From Labilibaculum sp. DW002 (lineage in GTDB: Bacteria > Bacteroidota > Bacteroidia > Bacteroidales > Marinifilaceae): a DNA stretch of 64,000 nt. Position numbers and translations under genes: made by a program. Positions 26,646 through 34,087 of this stretch are shown in pieces. The DNA lies in the NCBI RefSeq assembly GCF_029029525.1, contig NZ_JAKJSC010000001.1:2516987-2580986 (forward strand), in the 5' to 3' direction. The notes beneath the pieces are model-generated. The model was not told the DNA's origin. It ran no database searches and saw only the letters and a program-made list of their open reading frames with translations. The stretch's first letter is position 1. Every line of letters begins with the position of its first letter.

Positions 26646-27554
26646 TTACAGCCAATGCTTACGCATGCGAGACCATTTTTTGTCGCGATTGTCAATGACG
26701 CATTGCATGTCTGCATCAGACATATGCTTGAATCGACCTTGCTTCTTTAAATAATCTTGTACAGGTGCAAATTGTTTTGGATTACGGTTCAATTTGTATT
26801 CGCCATCCTCGAATTCTGCAAGGAAAATGAGACCACAATCAACAGCATCTTTAGCAATCTCTACCGATGTTTCGGTTGGTGTTCCCCATCCTGTTGGACA
26901 TGATGCGTACACGTGAATGAAAGTTGCACCTTTGATATGCTTAGCCTTGTTTACCTTATTCAAGAAATCTTGAGGGTAACCAATACTTGCAGTTGCTGCA
27001 TAAGCAATATCGTGAGCGGCAATAATCTCGAACAAGTTCTTCTTGTGAGTAATTGTTCCGGGGATATTATCACCAGCAGGTGTTGTTGTTGTCTTTGTTC
27101 CGTAAGGCGTCAATCCACTCTTCTGAATACCTGTATTCATATAAGCTTCATTGTCGTAGCAGATGTAAAGCACATCATCGTTACGGTCAATCATTCCTGA
27201 TAGGGCCTGGAATCCGATATCGGCTGTTCCACCGTCACCAGCAAACACAACTGTTTTCACATCTTTTTGCCCCAGAGCTTTTGCTCCAACAGCAATTCCT
27301 GATGCCATACTCGCTGAGCCAGGGAAAGTTGTAATAATAGCATTGGTGTTGAATGCCATTTGTGGATAAATAAATCCTACTGCCGACATACATCCGGCTG
27401 GTAGTGCTGTATAGGTGCGCTCACCTAATACTTTAAGTGCCAATCGTACTGCAATACTTCCACCGCATCCGGCGCAAGCTTTATGACCATAGAAAAATTC
27501 CTTTTCGGTCATGTTTTTGGCATTCACTTTTGGGATATCTACTAGATTAGTCAT
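26646..27554 (-). CDS. 2-oxoacid:ferredoxin oxidoreductase, beta (TPP) subunit
   Basis: Thiamine-diphosphate subunit of a four-subunit 2-oxoacid:ferredoxin oxidoreductase, 302 residues. The TPP/Mg motif is visible as VVFAGDGGTADIGFQALSG followed by YDNEAYMNTG. A cysteine pair in KACAGCGGS near residue 25 and further cysteines provide FeS ligands. It overlaps the alpha gene by eight bases. Specificity may be 2-oxoisovalerate, indolepyruvate-like or pyruvate/2-oxobutyrate; the adjacent aminotransferase and Lrp regulator favour amino-acid-derived 2-oxoacids. Confidence 0.92.
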   Translation of the reverse strand: MTNLVDIPKVNAKNMTEKEFFYGHKACAGCGGSIAVRLALKVLGERTYTALPAGCMSAVGFIYPQMAFNTNAIITTFPGSASMASGIAVGAKALGQKDVKTVVFAGDGGTADIGFQALSGMIDRNDDVLYICYDNEAYMNTGIQKSGLTPYGTKTTTTPAGDNIPGTITHKKNLFEIIAAHDIAYAATASIGYPQDFLNKVNKAKHIKGATFIHVYASCPTGWGTPTETSVEIAKDAVDCGLIFLAEFEDGEYKLNRNPKQFAPVQDYLKKQGRFKHMSDADMQCVIDNRDKKWSRMRKHWL

Positions 27555-28737
27555 TGCTTTCTACGTTAAGGCTAAAAAATTCTACTTTTTCTTCACTCTT
27601 ATTCTCAACTCCGCTGAATAGCTTGTTGAACATTTCTTCGATCTCATCTTTAGTGATGTCACGTCCACCTAGTCCGCCAACAAAATTGCTCTTGTAAACG
27701 TACTTGTCGATTTTAGAGATAGCTGAGTTTACATTGGTGTAAACCGTTCCTTCGTATCCGAAAGAAATATCTTTATCTACAACACCAATTGCATTAACAC
27801 GCTTAGCTAGATCTTTAACTTCAGCTTCAGGGAAAGGACGCATATAGCGAATCTTCAATAGACCAACTTTCTTACCTTCAGCACGCATCTTGTCAACTAC
27901 GACACGAATGGTTCCACAAACACTTCCCAAGGCTACAAGAACAACCTCTGCATCTTCGCAACGGTATTCTTCAACCATGCCATCGTACTTTCTTCCGAAT
28001 GTATCAGCAAACTCCTGATCCACATCTTTAAGAACTTGTATCGAATTGAACATCGCTTCGTTCTGCTGGTATTTGAATTCGGTATTGTCATCTGGCTTAG
28101 AGCTAAAACCTAAGTTCTTTGGCTCTTCGAAAGACATTTTGTTTGGCGTTTGGAAAGCAGGTAAGAATTTATCTACCATTTCTTGTTCCGGGATATCAAC
28201 CAATTCGTATGTATGAGTTAGGATAAAACCATCCAAATTCACCATCATTGGTGTTAATACGTCTTTGTGCTCAGCAATTTTGTAGGCTTGGATAATCATA
28301 TCCAAAGCTTCCTGTGCATCTTCCACATAAACCTGAATCCATCCACAATCTAATAGTGATAAAGAGTCACGCTGATCGCCGTAAATACTCCATGGCAAAG
28401 CCACCGAACGATTAGCATTCATCATCACGACTGGCCAACGACCACCACTACAGTAGTGCAGACCTTCTGCCATATACAATAGGCCTTGCGAAGAAGAAGC
28501 TGTAAATGTTCTGGCACCAACTGAACTGGCACCCATAGTTGCTGAAATTGCAGAGTGCTCAGACTCTACGTGCATGTATTCGCCTTCCATTTCGCCAGAT
28601 TCTGCCATTTCTGCCAGGCGCTCAACGGTTATGGTTTGCGGGGTGATTGGGTAAGCAGCTACGACATGTGGACGAGATAATCTCACGCCCTGAGCAACAG
28701 CTTCATCACCTGATATGAATATTTTATTTGATTTCAT
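27547..28737 (-). CDS. 2-oxoacid:ferredoxin oxidoreductase, alpha subunit
   Basis: Alpha subunit (pyruvate-flavodoxin/ferredoxin oxidoreductase domains I and II), 396 residues. The N-terminal SGDEAVAQGVRLSRPHVVAAYPITPQT is diagnostic, followed by HVESEHSAISATMGASSVGARTFTASSSQG. The second half has the transketolase C-like segment VVLVALGSVCGTIRVVVDKM. It is translated with the beta gene through an eight-base overlap. The subunit order gamma-delta-alpha-beta matches VorGDAB/PorGDAB clusters. Confidence 0.92.
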   Translation of the reverse strand: MKSNKIFISGDEAVAQGVRLSRPHVVAAYPITPQTITVERLAEMAESGEMEGEYMHVESEHSAISATMGASSVGARTFTASSSQGLLYMAEGLHYCSGGRWPVVMMNANRSVALPWSIYGDQRDSLSLLDCGWIQVYVEDAQEALDMIIQAYKIAEHKDVLTPMMVNLDGFILTHTYELVDIPEQEMVDKFLPAFQTPNKMSFEEPKNLGFSSKPDDNTEFKYQQNEAMFNSIQVLKDVDQEFADTFGRKYDGMVEEYRCEDAEVVLVALGSVCGTIRVVVDKMRAEGKKVGLLKIRYMRPFPEAEVKDLAKRVNAIGVVDKDISFGYEGTVYTNVNSAISKIDKYVYKSNFVGGLGGRDITKDEIEEMFNKLFSGVENKSEEKVEFFSLNVESND

Positions 28738-28784
28738 TGTTTTTTCTTTTAGTCATTTGTTGACTGGTCATTGTTCAGAAACAC

Positions 28785-28875
28785 CCTTCTGTCCTTCGGA
28801 CATCTCCCCTAAAAAGGGAGAGTTTTGTTTTGATTCTTCCCCTCCTAGGGGAAGTGCCGGTAGGCGATGGGGTGA
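28785..28875. repeat. Composite hairpin repeat block
   Basis: Three small hairpins in a row: TGTCCTTCGGACA (28790-28802), CTCCC/GGGAG around 28804-28820, and TTCCCC/GGGGAA (28837-28853). It ends with GTGCCGGTAGGCGA (28854-28867), a word echoed at 29949-29962. It lies between the delta and alpha genes of one operon. An incomplete partner of the GACGC palindrome family (CGCGTCCCTAC) follows at 28913-28923. Confidence 0.65.
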
Positions 28876-28919
28876 AAAAAACAGATAACTGTAAATATTG
28901 GACACTATATTTCGCGTCC

Positions 28920-29213
28920 CTACTCTTTTACCATTTCAATTGCATCCTTTGGGCATTCGTGTGCACATACACCACAGCCTTTGCAATAATCCATGTCGAA
29001 TGTGATTTTACCATTGTCTTTAACGACTGTGCCATCTGGACAAAGTAGGTAGCAACGAAGACAATAAACACAAGCATCGTGATCAACTACAGGACGAACT
29101 GATCTCCATCCTGCATTGGTCTCCGGAAGGTAACCAGCCGCGTATTGTGGGCCAGTTGGGTATTCATCTATATGAGTTGGGAATTTAAATTCCGTTTTTT
29201 TAGGACGATTCAT
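28920..29213 (-). CDS. 2-oxoacid:ferredoxin oxidoreductase, delta (ferredoxin) subunit
   Basis: Ferredoxin-like subunit of 97 residues. Two [4Fe-4S] motifs are visible, CVYCLRCYLLCPDGTV near residue 49 and CKGCGVCAHECPKDAI near 78. The N-terminal half (WRSVRPVVDHDACVYC) is typical of the delta subunit, which passes electrons from the TPP centre to external ferredoxin. It is 48 bases downstream of the gamma gene. Confidence 0.93.
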   Translation of the reverse strand: MNRPKKTEFKFPTHIDEYPTGPQYAAGYLPETNAGWRSVRPVVDHDACVYCLRCYLLCPDGTVVKDNGKITFDMDYCKGCGVCAHECPKDAIEMVKE

Positions 29214-29261
29214 TTCTCTTTAATTAATAATTAAGAATTATCAATTAATAATTACCAATCT

Positions 29262-29843
29262 CTAACCTATAAGCCAGAATAATTGTTCATTATTAATTAC
29301 TAATTGTGCATTAATAGTTTCAAAGGCTCTCTCTACAATTTTTTCATTCAGGGCAGCTAGTTTTGGTTTCATCTCTGTGTGAATACTAGCGATTGCAGCT
29401 TCTTTGCTTACCAAACCAGATGCAGCAGCTAAAGCACCGTACATTGCTGTATTGGTAATTGGTCTACCTAAAATTTCCATTGCTAAGCTTGATGCATCGA
29501 TACCTACTACCTGAAATCCTTTTAAAGGCTCACGGTACTTTTCAGCATTCTCAGTGTTAATAAGTATAGTTGCACCTGGTCTGATTCCTTTTTCAAAGCC
29601 AGGAGTTACCAAAGTTTCATCCATCACCACAACGTAGTCGCTATTCTGAACTTCACTACGATCGTGAATCTTAGTATCGTCAATTTTGGTGAATGCTAAT
29701 ACCGGAGCACCTCTACGCTCAGGTCCGAATGATGGAAATGCTAAAGCATGCTTACCACCGTGAACACTAGCTGCAATTCCTAAAAGACGTGAAGCAGTAA
29801 AACCACCTTGTCCGCCTCTTCCGTGCCATCTAATTTCTTTCAT
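29262..29843 (-). CDS. 2-oxoacid:ferredoxin oxidoreductase, gamma subunit
   Basis: Gamma subunit, 193 residues, and the first gene of the cluster in transcription order. The start EIRWHGRGGQGGFTASRLLG and the later AFPSFGPERRGAPVLAFTKI are diagnostic. Residues after about 178 (NAQLVINNEQLFWLIG) are encoded by a spacer-type AT-rich repeat also present nearby, so the natural C-terminus has probably been extended by repeat insertion. Together with the delta, alpha and beta genes it forms a complete enzyme making acyl-CoA, CO2 and reduced ferredoxin. Confidence 0.92.
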   Translation of the reverse strand: MKEIRWHGRGGQGGFTASRLLGIAASVHGGKHALAFPSFGPERRGAPVLAFTKIDDTKIHDRSEVQNSDYVVVMDETLVTPGFEKGIRPGATILINTENAEKYREPLKGFQVVGIDASSLAMEILGRPITNTAMYGALAAASGLVSKEAAIASIHTEMKPKLAALNEKIVERAFETINAQLVINNEQLFWLIG

Positions 29844-29881
29844 TTGTATTTAGATTTTGTTTGTTGTTTTGTTATTTTGTT

Positions 29882-29906
29882 GAGGCGTATTGCAATACGC
29901 CTTTAC
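29882..29906. repeat. Palindromic repeat, GGCGTATTGCAATACGCC variant
   Basis: GAGGCGTATTGCAATACGCC with tail TTTAC. It is a near copy of 26619-26644 and sits upstream of the gamma-subunit gene, where it could be in the 5' leader. Confidence 0.8.
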
Positions 29907-29933
29907 TTAAAAGTCTTCCTCCTCTCAGGTAAT

Positions 29934-29962
29934 CCCGAAAGCTTTCGGGAGCCGATAGGCGA
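29934..29962. repeat. CCCGAAAGCTTTCGGG palindrome plus GCCGATAGGCGA
   Basis: Perfect 16-bp palindrome followed by GAGCCGATAGGCGA, which resembles the end of the composite block at 28785-28875. It is probably a degenerate member of that repeat. Confidence 0.6.
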
Positions 29963-30072
29963 AAGTGTGTTTTGAATCAAACTCTTTACGAGATCTTTTC
30001 ACTTGTAAAAATACACTTAAGCCAATTTATTTACTAGTAAATTAATTAATTACAGAAAACTCATCTATCATA

Positions 30073-30101
30073 TTGCCTTTACTGTAGAATTTATATCTTT
30101 G
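30073..30101 (+). promoter_or_regulatory. Promoter of the Lrp/AsnC gene
   Basis: TTG at 30073-30075, 18 bases, then TATCTTTG at 30094-30101. This is the Bacteroidota promoter layout. The ATG follows 43 bases later. Confidence 0.65.
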
Positions 30102-30144
30102 AAAATGCTAATTGTAACGATTTTACCAGATAAATTTTCTTTTC

Positions 30145-30603
30145 ATGGATAAACTAGACAGAACAGATCGCAAAATTTTACAGCTTCTTCAGCAAGATTG
30201 TCGTATTACTATCAAAGAGTTAGCGGAAAAATTACACTTAAGTAATACCCCAGTTTACGAGCGAGTAAAAAAGCTTGAAAGAAGTGGAATTATTAAAAAC
30301 TATGTTGCGGTACTCGATCCGGAGAAAATTGATCGAAATCTGGTGGTTTTTATCTCCATATCGTTAACTAAGCACACGCGAGATGTGGTAGAGAAATTTG
30401 AATCTGAAGTATTGGCTTTATCTGAGGTAATGGAGTTTTATATTACTTCCGGAAATTTTGATGCGATGGTGAAAATTATGGTGAAGGATATGAATGCTTT
30501 TCAGCATTTTATTCAGGAGAAACTCTCAAAGTTCGAATACCTGACTCGATTCAACAGTACCTTTGTGATTTCTTCTTCGGATAAGATTGGATACGATTTG
30601 TAA
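30145..30603 (+). CDS. Lrp/AsnC family transcriptional regulator
   Basis: Feast/famine regulator of 152 residues. The N-terminal winged helix-turn-helix reads LDRTDRKILQLLQQDCRITIKELAEKLHLSNTPVYERVKKLERSG. The C-terminal RAM domain (about residues 70-145) binds amino acids and drives oligomerisation. It is divergent from the 2-oxoacid oxidoreductase/aminotransferase operon, which it most likely controls according to amino-acid supply. This regulatory link is an inference from position. Confidence 0.95.
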   Translation: MDKLDRTDRKILQLLQQDCRITIKELAEKLHLSNTPVYERVKKLERSGIIKNYVAVLDPEKIDRNLVVFISISLTKHTRDVVEKFESEVLALSEVMEFYITSGNFDAMVKIMVKDMNAFQHFIQEKLSKFEYLTRFNSTFVISSSDKIGYDL

Positions 30604-30614
30604 AAAACAAGGAT

Positions 30615-30634
30615 CCTCTAGCTAAAGCAAGAGG
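30615..30634 (-). repeat. REP-like hairpin CCTCT-AGCTAAAGCA-AGAGG
   Basis: 5-bp stem with loop AGCTAAAGCA. It is an inverted copy of the hairpins at 30722-30739 and 31305-31324, whose reverse complements carry the same AGCTAAAGCA-type loop. Confidence 0.7.
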
Positions 30635-30665
30635 CAATGAATGGAATGCCATACTTTACTAAAAT

Positions 30666-30740
30666 CCTCGGATTGAAACCCAAGGTAAAGGATAAATCTA
30701 TAACTAAATTGAATCAGATGTCCCCTGCTTTAGCTGGGGG
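30666..30740 (+). repeat. REP-like doublet, left copy
   Basis: First hairpin CCTCGGATTGAAACCCAAGG (30666-30685), then a 36-base spacer and second hairpin CCCC-TGCTTTAGCT-GGGG (30722-30739). The same order and orientation recurs on the other side of the transposase at 31261-31324. The second hairpin forms the last codons of the transposase gene. Confidence 0.75.
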
Positions 30741-31172
30741 ATCCATTTTAAGAAATCCATATTTTTCAATCAATTTATCTTCTTCTTCCTCGAATGATTT
30801 CGTTTGATGGTGAAATTCCTGATTTTTAATGTAATTGCGGACGTTCTGTAAGGCTGATTTACTAACCGATACCGCATAATAATCGTTTTGCCACTGGAAA
30901 TGATCCTTACACAACTTATTTTTATTGATCCAAAAGGAAGATTCCCCTTTAATAAGCTGCATAATTTGACTCAGAGTCTGTTCTGACTGGAGTGCTACTA
31001 AACAATGGCAATGATCGTGATATCCATTAATAAAATCAATATGAATACCTTTCTCTTCAGCATTCTTCTTGATGTGTTTCCAAACCTTCTTTCTTAGTAA
31101 ACTTGAATGTAAAAATGGTTCGCGATATTTTGTGCTCCATACAAGATGGATATATACTCTTACATGTGGCAT
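30714..31172 (-). CDS. Y1 (HUH) transposase, REP-associated type
   Basis: IS200/IS605-type single-domain transposase, 152 residues from the ATG at 31172; the frame is open further to 31226, but the conserved start is MPHVRVYIHLVWSTKYREP. The HUH metal motif is H54-C-H56 (DHCHCLV) and the nucleophile is probably Y114 in YIKNQ. Such enzymes cut and join single-stranded DNA at hairpins. There is no accessory tnpB. Hairpin doublets flank it in direct orientation, as expected for a RAYT (REP-associated tyrosine transposase). The last residues DPPAKAGDI are encoded by the right hairpin sequence. It appears intact. Confidence 0.9.
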   Translation of the reverse strand: MPHVRVYIHLVWSTKYREPFLHSSLLRKKVWKHIKKNAEEKGIHIDFINGYHDHCHCLVALQSEQTLSQIMQLIKGESSFWINKNKLCKDHFQWQNDYYAVSVSKSALQNVRNYIKNQEFHHQTKSFEEEEDKLIEKYGFLKMDPPAKAGDI

Positions 31173-31260
31173 ATTGTACTTTTTTGTTTTGAGAAAAAAC
31201 TTACATCTTTTTATCGAACAAAACAATTATATTAATACCCTATGGATGGAAATTTAAAAA

Positions 31261-31324
31261 CCTCGGGTTAAAACCCGAGGCAAAATCATAAGTTGTTTTA
31301 ATTGCCCCCTGCCTTAGCTGGGGG
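31261..31324 (+). repeat. REP-like doublet, right copy
   Basis: Perfect palindrome CCTCGGGTTAAAACCCGAGG (31261-31280), a 24-base spacer and hairpin CCCCC-TGCCTTAGCT-GGGGG (31305-31324). It lies upstream of the transposase and immediately beyond napD. Confidence 0.8.
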
Positions 31325-31333
31325 ATTTAATAA

Positions 31334-31678
31334 TTAAATTTTCTTCTTTAAATCTCCCGCATAGCTTATTAAACCCGCATCTTTACTGTTATCGTTTAGC
31401 CAAGGCTTTATCTCGTCTGATTTTTCAATTTTATCTTTTTCTCTATCGAGTTCATCTTCCGAGTAGGAATACATCATATCCGCAGAGATGACATGATCCA
31501 TTTTCTGAATCTTTTTCAACTTAGCGATTTCTTCACTAATTCCTTCTCCCTCTATTGTGACAATGATTTTTGTTTCATCGTGCAAATAGTAATCGCAAAT
31601 CTCACTTTTCTTAAGCTCCGAAACCAAATTTTCCGAATGCTCTGGTAAAGTTCGAATCACTATACTTGATATGTTCAT
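31334..31678 (-). CDS. napD: NapD-family nitrate reductase chaperone
   Basis: NapD-like maturation protein that binds the twin-arginine signal of NapA before export. It has 114 residues. The N-terminus MNISSIVIRTLPEHSENLVSELKKSEICDYYLHDETKIIVTIEG is the family's ferredoxin-like fold. A charged C-terminal extension (about 35 residues) is longer than usual. It is the last gene of the nap cluster, separated from napB by 50 bases containing a palindromic repeat. Confidence 0.85.
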   Translation of the reverse strand: MNISSIVIRTLPEHSENLVSELKKSEICDYYLHDETKIIVTIEGEGISEEIAKLKKIQKMDHVISADMMYSYSEDELDREKDKIEKSDEIKPWLNDNSKDAGLISYAGDLKKKI

Positions 31679-31702
31679 ATTATCAATATTTATTAAATGT
31701 AC

Positions 31703-31726
31703 AGACGCAAGGCATTGCGTCTCTAT
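31703..31726. repeat. Palindromic repeat in the napB-napD spacer
   Basis: AGACGCAAGGCATTGCGTCT with tail CTATGG, a member of the GACGC...GCGTC family. It lies between two genes that should be cotranscribed. Confidence 0.75.
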
Positions 31727-31728
31727 GG

Positions 31729-32298
31729 TTAATTGTTCACACCTTCCGCAACATTATCTTTAAGATTGGATTCTTTAATACCAAAAGTCTCACGGAATTC
31801 AACGGTGAACAAATTCTCAATATCAATGGTAACATCAGCCTGAGGTGCGTGACATTGTGAGCAGTTAAAATAAGCATTATTTAATTCTTTTCTATCCTCT
31901 ACGAATACTTCTGCATCTTTTGGATTTACATATTTGCCATCTACCAATACCAATTGTGGACGCCACGACTGGAAATGAGTTTTAGAGATCTCACGAGCCC
32001 CTGATTCTTCCACCTTATCTGGCATATGACAACTTAAACAAATATTATTATCCATTTTAATTGGGAAAAAACCTGCAGTTGTATGAGGAATCATTGGTGG
32101 CGCATTCTCAAAAGATCGCTCAATTGTTGTTCCCACCTCGGGTTTATCTTCATTAAAATTAGCTTTCATCTTAAAGTTGGTTTCATCCGAATTTAAATCC
32201 GCATCGATAAAACCCAATTGATCTTCATCAATTTTATTCTCCTTTGGCTGGTTACAAGCCACTAGAAAAAACAGTGCAATTAGGGCTAGGTATTTCAT
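31729..32298 (-). CDS. napB: Diheme cytochrome c subunit NapB
   Basis: Periplasmic electron-transfer subunit of nitrate reductase, 189 residues. The signal sequence ends in FFLVAC15, so it is predicted to be a lipoprotein rather than a free soluble protein. Two heme c sites are visible, C87-L-S-C90-H91 and C146-S-Q-C149-H150. Several histidines between them could be the distal ligands. It passes electrons to NapA. It lies between napH and napD. Confidence 0.93.
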   Translation of the reverse strand: MKYLALIALFFLVACNQPKENKIDEDQLGFIDADLNSDETNFKMKANFNEDKPEVGTTIERSFENAPPMIPHTTAGFFPIKMDNNICLSCHMPDKVEESGAREISKTHFQSWRPQLVLVDGKYVNPKDAEVFVEDRKELNNAYFNCSQCHAPQADVTIDIENLFTVEFRETFGIKESNLKDNVAEGVNN

Positions 32299-32359
32299 AT
32301 TCTTTTGATTTTATTTTCAATTATGACATGGAGTACACCATGTTGGTAATCATTATCTT

Positions 32360-33157
32360 TTATTTTTTCAGATCAAATTTTAAAGCGTACTTTAAAGCAT
32401 TATCATCGCAAACTTCTATGCATCGAGCACAATTGGTGCAAGCTCCTGAGCGTATAAAATCACTTTCTTTGCCAACAATCGACAAAACGGGTTCTTCTAT
32501 GCAAACATCGAAACAAGCCATACAATTGGTGCAATTGTCTTTATCGTGCTTTACCTTGATGACAGCTTGCTTGCCAACCAGAGAATAGAATCCTCCTAAA
32601 GGACAAATATGGCCACACCAACCTGCTTTAAGAATAAAGAGATCGATAAGGAAAACAACTGCCACAATTGCCCAACCAGCTCCCGAACCAAATACAATGG
32701 CTCTGTGTAGCATAGAAATAGGGCTTATGATTTCAAAGGCTGCCAACCCAAAAACTGCTGAAACTATCAGGCTTAAAGCCAAAATGTAGTAACGGAAATT
32801 TCTAGGCAGGGAAATACGTACTTCTGTTTCAATTTTAAACATTCTGCGCAGGCGAAAGGCCAAATCGGTAATGATATTCATTGGACAGATCCAGGAGCAA
32901 AACATTCTACCACCAACCAAAACATAGATTAGTAAGATGATTAATGCGCCAATCAAGACAGAACTTGAAGCCAAAAAGCCGGACGCCAGTATTTGTAAGA
33001 TTGCATAAGGATCACTCAAATGCAAAGAGTCAACAATGATGGCTGAACTATAATTGCCTCGAAGCAACTCCCATCCAAAATAATTCCCTGCAACAAAAAG
33101 GAATAAAATGGATAGTTGAATGATTCGCCTTAGTATTAAAAACTTATATTTTCTCAT
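32360..33157 (-). CDS. napH: Quinol dehydrogenase membrane subunit NapH
   Basis: Polytopic membrane ferredoxin of 265 residues, with four hydrophobic segments and two paired CxxxCP motifs (CSWICPMNI and CGHICPLGG) that are characteristic of NapH. The C-terminal end carries two [4Fe-4S] motifs, CTNCMACFDVC and CTNCARCIEVC. With NapG it takes electrons from menaquinol in place of NapC. It lies directly downstream of napG. Confidence 0.93.
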   Translation of the reverse strand: MRKYKFLILRRIIQLSILFLFVAGNYFGWELLRGNYSSAIIVDSLHLSDPYAILQILASGFLASSSVLIGALIILLIYVLVGGRMFCSWICPMNIITDLAFRLRRMFKIETEVRISLPRNFRYYILALSLIVSAVFGLAAFEIISPISMLHRAIVFGSGAGWAIVAVVFLIDLFILKAGWCGHICPLGGFYSLVGKQAVIKVKHDKDNCTNCMACFDVCIEEPVLSIVGKESDFIRSGACTNCARCIEVCDDNALKYALKFDLKK

Positions 33158-33233
33158 TCATTTTTCAGTTAACAGTGAACAGCAAACAATGAACAGTAAT
33201 TGGTTATCATCATTAACCATTAATCACCATACA

Positions 33234-34025
33234 TTAGTCATCAATTAGATCATTATCATTTAAGTAGTCGATGGCAGATTCAACATCTTTTTCATCATCT
33301 ACTTTTTTGACATCATCATTTATGCGATTTTCATCTTTTTTTTCCCAGCCTTTGATGTAATGGTCTCCTACTTCGCCAGTTGACTTATCTAGTGGTAACA
33401 CAAAAATGGCTGCTTTTTCAGCAATGCATGATTGCTCGCAAACGCCACAGCCTGTACAAACATCAGAGTGAACTATAGGTAGCAATTTAGCATGCATTCC
33501 CGTTCTTTTATTCACTTCGTAATCCAGCGTTATGGCTTTGTCAATTAAAGGACAGGCACGATAACAAGCCTCGCAACGAATTCCCCAATAGGCAAGACAT
33601 GATTCTTTATGAATCACTGCCAATCCCATCTTTGCATTGTTAATATCAGCTGGTTTTTCTTCCTTAGTAAGAAGTTTTAGATCCAAAGCTCCCGAAGGAC
33701 AAGAATCGGTGCAAGGCATATCGGTACACAGATAACAAGGAATACTTCTAGGCTCGAAATATGGCGTCCCGTTGGCAATGCCATCGCCAGGCTCAGCTAA
33801 TTTAAGTGTATCGTAAGGACAAGCTTCAACACACTGACCACATTTGATGCAAGCTTTCAGAAAATTTTTCTCTTTCAAAGCTCCTGGTGGTCGAAGCACG
33901 TAATCAGCCTTGGTAGTTGTTTGTATGGCTTTTCCCCATATCAAACCACCAGTGCCCATAAACACAGCTCCCTCCATCATTCTTTGAATTACTTTTCTTC
34001 TTGTTGCCATAGATTTTTCTTTCAT
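33234..34025 (-). CDS. napG: Ferredoxin-type protein NapG
   Basis: Periplasmic iron-sulfur protein, 263 residues. A twin-arginine signal (ATRRKVIQRMMEG) opens it; the codon at 34025 or the ATG at 34010 could be the start. Four cysteine groups are present: CIKCGQCVEACP, CYLCTDMPCTDSCP, CEACYRACP and CTGCGVCEQSC. It forms the NapGH electron-transfer pair. The C-terminal acidic tail (NDDVKKVDDEKDVESAIDYL) is not typical and may be lineage-specific. Confidence 0.92.
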   Translation of the reverse strand: MKEKSMATRRKVIQRMMEGAVFMGTGGLIWGKAIQTTTKADYVLRPPGALKEKNFLKACIKCGQCVEACPYDTLKLAEPGDGIANGTPYFEPRSIPCYLCTDMPCTDSCPSGALDLKLLTKEEKPADINNAKMGLAVIHKESCLAYWGIRCEACYRACPLIDKAITLDYEVNKRTGMHAKLLPIVHSDVCTGCGVCEQSCIAEKAAIFVLPLDKSTGEVGDHYIKGWEKKDENRINDDVKKVDDEKDVESAIDYLNDNDLIDD

Positions 34026-34026
34026 A

Positions 34027-34083
34027 GATATGAGATAATAGAAGTGAGATAAGAGATTTAATTAGTATCTCACCTCTCATATC
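34027..34083. other. Two-helix hairpin between napA and napG
   Basis: GATATGAGA (34027-34035) pairs with TCTCATATC (34075-34083), and GTGAGAT (34044-34050) with ATCTCAC (34067-34073). The resulting long stem lies in the intergenic mRNA between napA and napG. Confidence 0.6.
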
Positions 34084-34087
34084 AGTG

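Larger units (their letters stand above)
29844..30144. other. Divergent regulatory spacer with repeats
   Basis: 301 bases between the oxidoreductase operon and the Lrp gene. It holds a GGCGTATTGCAATACGCC palindrome (29882-29906), a perfect CCCGAAAGCTTTCGGG palindrome (29934-29949) and the Lrp promoter (30073-30101). I could not find a consensus promoter for the reverse operon. Confidence 0.55.

Noticed and set aside
28785-28875. Possible CRISPR-like array because of several nearby hairpins
   Set aside because: The hairpins differ in sequence and there are no regularly spaced identical repeats or unique spacers.
30615-31324. Complete IS200/IS605 element with mobile boundaries
   Set aside because: The hairpins are doublets in direct orientation with an extra inverted unit, no tnpB is present and no insertion boundary can be fixed; REP-associated transposase fits better.
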